Below the pieces are notes generated by a model. The model ran no database searches and was not told where the DNA came from. It saw only the letters and a list, made by a program, of their open reading frames with translations. Positions 54,200-64,000 of a stretch of DNA of 64,000 bases are shown here, piece by piece. Numbering within the stretch: position 1 is the first letter of the stretch; every line of letters begins with the position of its first letter. A program made the translations under genes and the position numbers. Source of the stretch: Tipula vernalis (taxonomy: Eukaryota; Arthropoda; Insecta; Diptera; Tipulidae); the NCBI GenBank assembly GCA_958295665.1, contig OY282558.1:185420015-185484014 (forward strand), given 5' to 3'.

Positions 54200-57100
54200 T
54201 TGCAAATGTCAAGCTATGACGCTAAGATTTAGAGGGAATATCAACAACAGATGTACCAACTTAACAAAAAAACAGAACTCAAATCGGAACGATGGGAGCG
54301 CCACACGGTGGTTATTGCAAGAACTTGTTGATCAAGGTAGTATATCGCATTTGTTTTTAGTATTTATTATACCGCATTTACTGTTACTTTGACTAGAAAT
54401 ACTCTTTATTAGATAGCAAACATTCCAATTTACAAAGAGCTATTACCAAAACTTTAAAGCCTAATATCTCAATTTTATGTCACCAGTAAATTCCAGGGAA
54501 AAAATTATATACATGCATATATAGTATTATTTTCGTCATATCAAACTTCCAGCTCTCTTCGGACAACCAGGGACTTTACCTTCGCTGTACATTCGATGAA
54601 ATCCAAAAAAAATAATACTGTGATAATTCATAATACTCTCTCATAATTTAATACTCTGTAATTGAGATAGTGTTCCCGATTGGGGTATCGTATCTGGTAT
54701 TTCATTTTTTCTAGTTTTCTGGTTCGATAAATGAAATTTATTTCTGCATATTCATATTTTATTGGCATTTTGATGATAAACGGTCGACTATGTATCGAAC
54801 TAATATGCATTACAAAATGTGTTCCGTTTTTGTACAGCAAATCTACAAGATTAGTTTGAAAAAATGAAACAGTTTAATGATGAAAAAGCGGCGCCATTTG
54901 CTTTGATCACCGGTTTTGTCAACCGACCATTGTGTCTCAACAAATACTGATTTTAAAAGCCCACATAGAGCAGGTTTAGGTATTAACCCAGAACCGTGCT
55001 TTATACTCATGCTCACGCCTCACGGATACTAATTATAAAATTTTTAAATTTCATTTCACATCCAGATATTGATTTGCCTATATTAGATGCATCTTATTCT
55101 TACTTACTTAATATTAAAATTATTAAAAAGTGATTCAAATCAATGAATACCAGCTTATTCTTCGAAAATGTTATTCAAAGTAGTCCAATTTTAAATGTTG
55201 CCGGCCATCAAGTTAAAATCCGTCCGTCAAAATAAAATTAATTAAAGAATCAGATACTTATAACAAGATTAACTAAGTTCAAGATTGTTTCTAGTACTGA
55301 TAAAAAAGTCAGCGCAACACTAGCTTACCAGCCTATAGTGGTCATCGCATTTAATTGCTTGCAAATTATTCATTCTGTACTAAAATATCTCACGTATTTA
55401 CATTTATCGCACAATACGAAAATAATCTCCGAAACGTCAACAGACCCACGTAAGAAGGTATAGGTAGACACTGAACATAATACGGTTTTATTACTAAAAT
55501 TATTGTGTTACTTTTAAAGGGACACGACCATTACTATAAATATATTATTATAACAGTTTTGTTTGCGTTTTTTTTTAGTGAAGTTAATTGAAGGGTAAAA
55601 TTGTATTATGTATACACATTTTGAAGAAGACTTTAAATGGTGTTTAATGGTATTATGCACGAAAAATTTCAACTGCACGTCGATTAAATGAAATAAAAAA
55701 AAAGTTAATTGAAAATAAAAATATTTGAAGCTTTATGTGTGTACATGCGGATTAATTACACGTACATATGGAATATTCTTACCCTTTTAAAGATTACTTG
55801 TACTTGTGAACATAAATATTGAACATATTTTACGCAATTATGTAGTATCAAATTGTGCAAAAAATTACCGTAATTTCGTTAGATAAAAAATGTAGATGTG
55901 ATATGGTATGATCAAGAAAGATTATTCCTGTTTCTTGTATAACAACTTTTCGTTGAAAGTTTAAAACTTTTACCAAATCCATAAATGACTGTAGAAAAAC
56001 GAAATCCTAGTTAATATCCAGAATCCATTAACTATTATCCTCCTCATTTCACATAAATAAATAAAAAATAAAAAAACTGTGTATTATAACAAATAGAAAT
56101 AAAAATCTTGTCTAATCCCATCCAAACAATTGTGTAAATTTATTCATTCGTTTATAAGGGGTTAATAGTTATTATTGCCAATAAACTTAAGTGATTTTTA
56201 TCCGATGAGGGGTGACAAATACTAACGATGATGACGAAAATTATATGTTCCTGTTTGTTGTTGGTAAATTACATATTGCAGTTATAAGTGTACACATATT
56301 ATAGGCGAATCGACTTACCAAGGGGACCTACCAAAACAACCAAACATTTTATAGTACAAAATTAAGACAAAATTGAATTAGGAGGTGACACGTGGTGGTT
56401 GAAGTACGTATATGGTTTTTTTTTTGGCGATAAAAATCTGTAATCATTGTAATTATTAAAGCCAAAACAAAATATGTGACTGCATGTGCAAGGTTGTTTT
56501 TCAGTGTAGGATCTAACGAATTTTTGAAGATGACACGTGCCTAATGTTTAGGATGTGTGTATCAGTAAAAAAGTGTATTCAGATGAGATTTAAAATTATA
56601 AGTTATGTTTTAGCCACATGGGATTTTGGAATGCCGTATAATCCTTTGACATAAAGATAATTTATTGCAATGTGCAATCGTCTTATAATTGAACCTGCGG
56701 AACACAGTGACGTACAATTATATTTTCTAGTAAATGGTTCAGGATTCTTACTTAATCCAACTATGTATATTAAAAGTAGCGGCCATAGTTCGAAAAATTT
56801 AATACGATAGACTACGGATATTTTAAACATTTCAAAAATTCCAAAATACTTTGGATGGGTTCAAATATTTTAAAAGCCATAAAATTTCATTAGCGTAAAA
56901 TTAAGTTTCAATACATTTCCAATCATCATTAAATTATCGCGTTTATTGCTGCGTGCAAACTTATCTACATATAACGGATAAAACTTGTTTACTTCCCTTT
57001 TCCTTTACTTCAATTTTTCCTAATTACTCCTCCTTGCAGATTGTCTAACATAATTCTTGGTTAGACCGATAATGATGATCACAAATTTTTGTAATTTCAA

Positions 57101-57700
57101 TTTTAAACAGAAATGAAGTAGCTTCCAACAAAACATTTTTGGGACCTATTTCTGCTGAACCGCTATCGGGAGCCACTTTTACAAGACGGCTCTCGATACA
57201 GCTTGCCTAAAATAACGAATGATAAAACGTAGTAGCTGCCTGCTTTAGATTTATTATTTACGCTAAACGAACGTCAACTGAATATGCCAACAATAGACCA
57301 AACAACACAGTGTTTAAATGTGAACTTTTTGGATCGGAAGATATCGGGATTGAATTTCGATATGGGTGGAATGTAAAAGGGTTCATTTCATTTTCTGAAT
57401 TTTGGTATTTTTCAGTAATCCGCGTCCATAAAATGTAGATTATTTGCATAAACTCTTCGCTATTGGCGGCCGCGATATAAAATATCTGATCTAAGATTGT
57501 GAACAAATATGCTACGAACTTTAGCAGTAGTAAATATATGATTCAATATATCAAGTAGTAACGGAAACACTACGTTTTGAATTCAGAGTAACATACCATC
57601 AAAAATGGGAGTAGTTTAAAAAAGCGCTGGTGCATGTTTCCCCAATGAACTACGAGTATGTGTGTGATTAGTAACTTTCGCCCCTTGGCAACCTAAACAG
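54200..57700. other. AT-rich region without recognised genes
   Basis: Homopolymer T near 55567-55578 and 56415-56424. Frames such as 54628-54840, 56603-56830 and 57258-57506 have no motif. No further env-like sequence could be identified after the mariner end. Confidence 0.6.
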
Positions 57701-57779
57701 CATTGTATCATCCGTTTCACGTGTTTCTTAATTGCAAATGAATTGCCATTATACTCCTGGGTGAGATATGTTATTTAAA

Positions 57780-58720
57780 GCTTCAAACACAGATTCACAG
57801 AAACTAGTTGGAATTGGTTGAGCCAAAAGGAACGGAAATTTTCTCGAACTTTAAGCCTGGTCCTGCTTCCCCGGAATTCATGGGTCTCACCGTCCGCTGG
57901 GCATCGGCAATTGCGGCGTAATTAAAATATTCGTTCGAAAGCTAACAGCTTCCGGTCGTTTGCGCTATACCGCTGCGGCGTGGTAGTGAGTTCGACCGAA
58001 AAAAATTGCAATGGTTCCCACACTCCGTTACTAATGGTAATTTGATGTTTTGTATCGGCCTCTATTAAAAGGTCAGAACCGTTTACGATCAAGGCGTTAA
58101 GCATACATAGTTGCCTTTTAGGTAGGTCGAAGGCTTCCTCTACTTCGATTGTCTACTTGATAGTGGATTGTCTACTTGATAGTGGGAATCATTATACTTG
58201 CTTCCTTTCAGGAATTCGTTTAAATCCTGGACGCATTTGGTATAAAAGGCCGATATAAATTCAGCATACCCATGGAAACCTCGTGGTCATTTAATGATTT
58301 TTGGCAATGTGAATTTGGATATGTCCTGGGAGACTAAAAAGTGAATTTGTGTTTTACCGAATTGGCCCTTGTCGGTGTTAATTACTAATCGATATTTCGA
58401 GGTGCTTCAAATGTTCTTACGTCTTACGAAACAGAAATTTAGGCCTTGAAGAACCGAATGCATGAACCTTTAAAAAGTGTTACCTGCGTTTCACGCCGTA
58501 CATCAAAAGCGTGAATTCATATTGTTGAAAAATAGACGGCTTCCTGTAATGATATGTATCGACAGTAATAGGGTACGTGTTGATCGGGCACAGTGACATT
58601 GTTCGGCGCGCGATAATCCCCATAAGGCCGTTTATCTTGGGAACCAAGTCGTCATATGAGTTCTACCTTGTCCTATACGCCAGGAAAAGTATGGTGACCT
58701 TCCCTACAAAATTTTAAACT
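57780..58720 (-). pseudogene. Ty3/gypsy pol remnant
   Basis: From high to low coordinates on the minus strand: GDYRAPNNVTVPDQHVPYY near 58625-58570 (the GDYRxLNxVTxPDxYP block of RT), followed by broken frames, then RNase H 58104-57922: NGVWEPLQFFSVELTTTPQR and YSANDRKLLAF (family: WQPLxFFSxKLxPxQxRYSxxDRELLA). A 19-bp tandem duplication (ATTGTCTACTTGATAGTGG) occurs at 58149-58186. Heavily decayed. Confidence 0.75.
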
Positions 58721-58929
58721 GTTCTTTATTTTCGAATAAATAACCTTGGCATTATTTTAAGTGTTCCAGCGATAAAAATTGGGGCAACGAAAATTTGTTG
58801 GGGCAAAAATTGCAAAAATGGATTTAGGACGATTTCCATAGTTCCGTTAAACTGATTTTTTTTTTTTTCATTTTTCAATAATAAGATAACTACTAGAAGT
58901 TAAAAAAGGAAAATAATCATTTTATTGCG

Positions 58930-59640
58930 ATAGGCTGTGAGTGCTGTCATCTTTGCGTACTTTTGCATCTTCCTTTAATTTTCGTTGTTCCTCAAATTTA
59001 TTAATTTGTTTTCAGTAGGATCGATTTTATTTTCAAACTTGCTGCATATGTTGCAAATATCGTTTTTTGGCACAAAAAAGGATAAATTATACTCGGTATT
59101 AAATATCTTCCTATACATATAAATGGTATTCCGGTTTTGTAGTCTCTATACATACGTAAATCATAGATTTTTTTGGTGGATAAGCCAGCTTCAGCACACT
59201 GAATTTGTGTACCAGCACGCAAATAATGCGAATCGATATACGGAAAACTCTGAACATGTTTTAGAACTTTTAGCATAATTGATTCGTTTGTTGATTTTTT
59301 CTTATGTTTCCCTCTAAACGAATGCTTTGGAACGTCGGAAGCTGTTTGGAAATTATTTGTGAAAAATAGTACATCATCCTCTGATAAATACTTAACGTGG
59401 CCAAGAAAAAACCCCGAGAAACTTTCAATTGCTGTTGTTGATGTGAAAAGAAATTCTGAAACGTATTTTGTTTCACTGAAGAAACCGTTTTGTATTTGGC
59501 GTAAAATATTTTAGAATCCAGAAATTTTCGTGAATCTATTTTGCTTTTGCCTCCGAAAACAAAACAATACAATCATGTGGACACGATTTATCGCAAGTTA
59601 CTCGTTTAACTGATTTAGGTAGAATATTTTTTCCTTTTGC
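58930..59640 (-). pseudogene. Family X remnant, second copy
   Basis: The minus strand reads, across several stops and shifts: VTCDKSCPHDCIVLFSEAKAK, IHENFWILKYFTPNTKRFLQ (Cys block then R/K-xx-I-xxxFW), VLKHVQSFPYIDSHYLRAG (like SLPKVESHYCRSS in family X at 36 kb), IFNTEYNLSFFVPKNDICNI, CSKFENKIDPTENKL and FEEQRKLKEDAKVRKDDSTH. The same motifs in the same order as the first copy (SHYxR, then PKxDxCxxC, then a charged helix). Ends before the putative catalytic region. Confidence 0.6.
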
Positions 59641-59649
59641 GCTTCATGA

Positions 59650-61010
59650 TTTTTTTTTTTTTCAGAGTAATTTATTCCTAGTTTGGTTGAAGAAGAATAC
59701 CATTATCATGTACTAGGTTTTCAATATTCGTTTCGTTTAACAGTTCCAGCTATTTGTAAAATTCTAAAGAAAAAATTTTTAGAGATAATTAGACATGTGT
59801 AAAACAACAACAATATAAACTATATGACAACAACAATAGACCAAAAAAGAAAAACAGAAAACAAATACCGAAATTGATAATTGCAAATTTACAACATAAT
59901 CGTGCGATTTATCTTTAGGTTTATTGGTATAAAGAGTCCTTTCAAGTCACTCTACATATGACAGCCCAGGAAGATATGAAAGTCTTACATCCTTCGTGCT
60001 GCTACTCGGTTTACTTGCTGTATGGTTACTTATAGTACTGTTTTGCTTACCGCCGGCTCTTCATAGACCTGGACACTATATTTTTTAACTATATGCATCC
60101 GAACACTGGCGTTTCTTATTAATAGCCAGCACATAGTTGCTGATATGGCAACAAAAAAATGTCTTATATCGGTTTTCCGTGTTATACACCGGCACGATCA
60201 CGTCGAAATCGCTACTTTATGGTGCGCTTGGAATTAGGTAGTGCACCATGACTTTTTGTAAAGTTCCACCTATTCAAATGCACTGCTATTTCACTTGTAC
60301 GAAAAAATGTTGACAGTTGTTTCAGCGATTTATCGCGTTATAGATGAGGTGTGTTTTATCATTGGAAAGACATTAATATATTACTGTTGTCCCTCTCCAG
60401 AGATGGATACATAAAATAATATATAGTTGGTATTTCTTTCAATAATAAGAACGTAAACAATCAAAGTTTCTGTAATTTACAAAGTGGATGAGCGTAGTTT
60501 TGTAAAAATTAGGAATTATTAATAAAAAACAAATAATTTAATAAAACAAATCTTACTTTCTGCTGATATCACAATAACTGTAAATCGCGCAGCACTAACC
60601 AAAAGCGAGGCTAAATTTCGCCAGCCGAAAGTAAAAAGTCGATAATGTAGAATCCAGTTAATGTTAGCCTAAAGTTTCCAAAAAAATATAAAAATGAAAA
60701 TAATAAAAATTGCGCTATCCCAGCGGAATATACAAAATTAAGTCCATGGATATATGAAAGACCTTTGAAGACTTTTGGCAATATTCTTAAATGGCAAAAC
60801 CTGTCTTCAGTTCCTCGTGAAAAATTCACGAAACCCAAAAAAATTGAAAATTGGTCTAGAGTGTTATGTCTGCAAATGGATTGCTTTAATGTACTTTGAT
60901 GTATATAGCTCTCGTAGGAAAAAAAATTCATATCATGTTACCCGTGGAAAGTCTGGGGAAATTCGATTTTCCAAAAATCATTAGGAAGATCCTTAGACAA
61001 TCCATCTCCA
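59650..61010. other. AT-rich region without recognised genes
   Basis: No recognisable frames. Frames at 60611-60931 (minus) and 60775-60984 (plus) overlap each other and have no motif. Confidence 0.55.
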
Positions 61011-61015
61011 GACAT

Positions 61016-61310
61016 TACACTCTAGAGGCTGATTTTATAAAAACTTTCTAATGATATTTGTAAAATCGAAGTTTCCCAGATTTCCCACGGAAAATTTGAA
61101 CTGATTTTTTTTCCTGCGATAGTATTTGGAATTTTTGGAATCTGGAATTTTCCCAGGTTTCCCGCGGGAAACTTGAATTGAAATGTTTTCAGCGATAGCT
61201 ATTGACACTCTAGAGGTTGATTTTTATATAAATTTCTAATGATTTTTAGAAAATCGAATTTTCCCAGATTTCCTACGGGAAACTTGAACTGATATTTTTC
61301 CCGCGATAGC
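61016..61310. repeat. Tandem repeat with about 190-bp period
   Basis: Copy 1 (about 61016-61122) and copy 2 (about 61206-61310) both run from ACACTCTAGAGG(C/T)TGATTT through TTTCCCAGATTTCC to CTGCGATAG/CCGCGATAG. Partial related sequence also flanks them (about 60955-61015 and 61140-61200), suggesting three or more units. Confidence 0.75.
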
Positions 61311-61329
61311 TATGACAAATCACATAAAA

Positions 61330-61770
61330 CCGATTCATTTTCAGATATACTAGATATAGATGTTCATCAAATGTTGCGCCATCAGACTGCCAGGATTCAC
61401 TCAGTGATAATGGTGAACCACATCAAGAGCACCAGTCCATTACACAATTTTATTTTAATGAGAGGAAAGCTAGCAAGATACGAAGTTGTTTCACTCTCGT
61501 TTTTGCAAAAAAATTACTTTCAGTGCAACAGATCACAATATTTTTTTAAAAATTATCTACGTTTAAATAACCAGGAACGATCGATAGTGAAGCCAAGATT
61601 TTACGTGCCCAACTGGCACTGGCACAAGCTCGGCGTGTAAGCATGTTAGGGCGGCATTATATGCCATTGAATTGTATGGGTTGATGGGTGGAAAGAAACT
61701 AAATAAAAATTGCACAGATACGCTTCAGACATGACACCAGCCTAAAGCTGGGAGAGATTTAGTTAAATCA
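61330..61770 (+). other. Weakly coding-like stretch of unknown kind
   Basis: Follows TCATTTTCAG, a possible splice acceptor (about 61336-61345). Three frames are partly open; the reading with VAPSDCQDSLSDNGEPHQEH and later EAKILRAQLALAQARRVSML looks protein-like but is broken. No family recognised. A chance frame cannot be excluded. Confidence 0.2.
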
Positions 61771-62229
61771 ACGGTTTATTCAATGAAAAATTCGCGTATC
61801 GTAGTGACTCCTATCCCTAGCACGTCAAAAACTGATGAATATTTTAATAGTCTAATTAATTTCGGAATTACAACACCAGTGTAATGGCACAATGTGAAAT
61901 TACAACACGTATAAAGATAATCTGATGGTTCTGCATTTGAATGCAATTAGTCATATTACCAAAAATGAACGGTATGCCAAGGAGTTTTGTGTAATATGAG
62001 AAAAACTCGTATAACAGCCTCAATATATCACAACGTTTTGACTGCCATGAGAACCCAAAAATATTGTACTGCGTGTTTTTAAAGTTTCGTATCAACGGAC
62101 TCGATATTACGTCAAATGCTATAAAATGAGCCTAAAACTGAGGAGATTGCAAGAAAGCAATATTGCAAAACAACAGAGGAAAAAATAAATAATTGCGAAC
62201 TGTTTATTAACGAGGAGTACAATTTCCTA

Positions 62230-63800
62230 GCTACTACTCTTTAAAGTCCTGAATGATCCATAAAGTCCTTGTCACGTCTACAAATAAAGCCTAATATTTT
62301 AAATGATTTTCGGCAAATTATATCAACGTGCTTATCAAAACGTAAAGTAGTATCAAACGTAACACCCAAATTCTTTAATCCTTTATCTATTAATCCGCTT
62401 GGTAAAAGTCATAGTGACACATTTTACCACATTAGGAGGTAAATGATTATTGATAGACCAATCATAAACAGAATTGAGATCATTTTGCAAAATTTCAACA
62501 TCATTTCACGATGTCAATGACTCTGAAAATCTTTAGATCATTTGCATAAAGCAAGTGTCTTGACTTAATAACCCCGGAGATGTCATTGACAAAAATAATT
62601 AATAGTAAGGGACCAAGAATCAATCCTTAAGAAACTCCGGAAGGAGGTCCAAACCTGTCAGATATAGCCCCATTAAACTTTACAAATTGAATTCTATTAC
62701 TCAAGTAAGATTTAAACCAATTGACCAAAAATGGTGGTATGTTAAAAGATTCGCAATGAGAAACTTTAGCAAACGCTTTTCAAAAGGATGTAAATATACA
62801 ATCCACTTGCCCGTTTCTACTCAATGTGCTATATGCAGTATCACAAAACTCAGGTAAATTGGTTAACGTGTAACATATCGTGAAGAAACCATGTTGATCT
62901 ACTGTTAAAAATAGTATTATACGTCAATTCCTCGAAAATTTTAGCTAACGTGTTTAAAATGGATATCGGCTTATAGTTTTCAATATCGGCAAAGTCACCG
63001 GTTTTATGAACAGGAACTAAAAACAATATTTTCCACTAAAGCGCTTTACCCACTGAAAAACGAAAAGAAAAATCGGAATTACTTTTTGCGGAAATGTATA
63101 TGAATGCTGTTTTCTGAGAACACCTAACTTAATAGAAACGGTAACTGGTAGATGATAGTTATCAAATCTAGTTACTGCGTATAATCACCCATTTAAAGAT
63201 TCAAATAATTCGTAACAATATTCGAAAGGAATAGGTCAAGAAGCTTACTTTGCGCATTTCTTACGTGGTTGACCTGAGAAAAAAGTATTATCATCAAAGT
63301 GTCAATTAAATATTCAGCAGTAACGTCCTTGACAATTCAAAACAAAGGTTGAAATCACCTACTTTAATAAAATTAGAGTTTATTTTACTAGAATTAACAA
63401 CATTTGACAAATGGTCCAAGAATAATTTATAATCCCTTAAGGAAATTCCTATGCTAAAGTAAACCAAAAAAAAAAACACAAACAGTCAAAGTTTATCCAT
63501 TATCAAGGCTAATTTTGATACAAATCGTCAATAACGCTACACTTATCCAAACCAGTTAACCTGATTACTTCCCAACCCTTAAAAATGGCAACAAGCACCC
63601 CTCCTCCAGCTTGTTTATCACATTGTAGAAAATCGCGATCTTTTCCATAAACGTTGAACATCGTGGAGTCATTTAGCCAAGCCTCCGTCAAGCAAACAAT
63701 ATCAAAACCGCTGGCCTGCACAGCAAAATTGAATGACTTAAGTTTTGTCTCCAAACCTCTAGTGTTCTGATAACATAGCGTCAGCCCTTTCATCATATAG
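62230..63800 (-). mobile_element. Non-LTR retrotransposon fragment
   Basis: Minus strand. Endonuclease start 63796-63509: GLTLCYQNTRGLETKLKSFN, DIVCLTEAWLNDS (catalytic Glu), QAGGGVLVAIFKGW. RT part near 62950-62530: VSHCESFNIPPFLVNWFKSY, GPPSGVS then GLILGPLLLIIFVNDI, and RHLLYANDLKIF (family YADDLKIF, with the first Asp changed to Asn). Downstream near 62380-62340 a KEFGV-like block. Frames are broken many times; the middle is compressed. It is not a copy of the LINE at 36.7-39.9 kb. Confidence 0.8.
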
Positions 63801-64000
63801 ACAAAGAAAAATTATCTAAAATTATAAAGAATAGAAAAAAATAGTTTAAATTATGAATGAAATAACGTTGAGTTAAACAATACAAATATGTATTTTTGCC
63901 TACCGGTGATTGGTAGCCGCCGATGGCAAGAAATATGGCATATGAACGAATTAAATATAAACTGTTTATCTTTTAATCAAAGTCTTTCCGCCAAAGGCAT

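Noticed and set aside
54628..54840. Minus-strand 70-residue frame
   Set aside because: No motif, no neighbour context; probably chance.
61371..61640. Plus-strand 89-residue frame as a gene
   Set aside because: A different frame of the same stretch looks more protein-like, and neither has a recognisable domain; kept only as a weak observation.

Overview
The window is AT-rich eukaryotic DNA that looks like an insect genome, most likely a higher fly (Diptera; inferred from the mix of element families, not proven). No intact host gene was recognised. Almost every protein-like stretch belongs to a transposable element in some state of decay, so this is probably pericentromeric, intergenic or large-intron DNA.

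Layout. 1-1.2 kb: gag/protease scrap of a BEL/Pao element. 3.67-9.06 kb: a nearly complete BEL/Pao element on the minus strand (gag, zinc knuckle, protease, RT, RNase H, integrase, DUF5641) with few stops. About 10.66-14.5 kb: a decayed plus-strand Helitron with HUH Rep and Pif1 helicase, plus a probable cysteine-peptidase module before Rep. 14.5-19.6 kb: no genes seen. 20.1-21.65 kb: an internally shortened P-superfamily element with terminal repeats, a perfect 9-bp flanking repeat and pieces of a THAP transposase. 21.7-22.8 kb: Tc1-type transposon. 22.95-23.8 kb: zinc-finger gene-family remnant. 23.86-24.24 kb: foldback element. 24.26-24.56 kb: SINE fragment. 24.6-26.7 kb: minus-strand Ty3/gypsy remnant.

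29.47-30.35 kb: inverted clusters of a repeated unit. 31.8-32.2 kb: Tigger-like end and a small inverted repeat. 32.3-34.0 kb: third BEL/Pao remnant. 34.93-40.27 kb: an unassigned transposon-like gene family ('family X', possible DDE triad) split by a CR1-like LINE (about 36.67-39.95 kb). 40.8-45.65 kb: a jockey-clade LINE whose end is fused to a tRNA-derived SINE. 46.26-47.04 kb: gag/protease scrap. 47.1-53.6 kb: an errantivirus-like gypsy element with an env gene, broken by a hAT MITE in gag, a Tigger element in env and a mariner element next to env. 57.8-58.7 kb: another gypsy remnant. 58.9-59.64 kb: a second, divergent family X copy. 62.2-63.8 kb: another LINE fragment.

Functionally these are selfish elements, not a cooperating gene set. 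The informative part is the nesting order, several exact insertion footprints, and three protein modules that deserve a database search: family X, the zinc-finger family at 23 kb and the Helitron peptidase-like module. All assignments are by eye from translated motifs; no searches were run.
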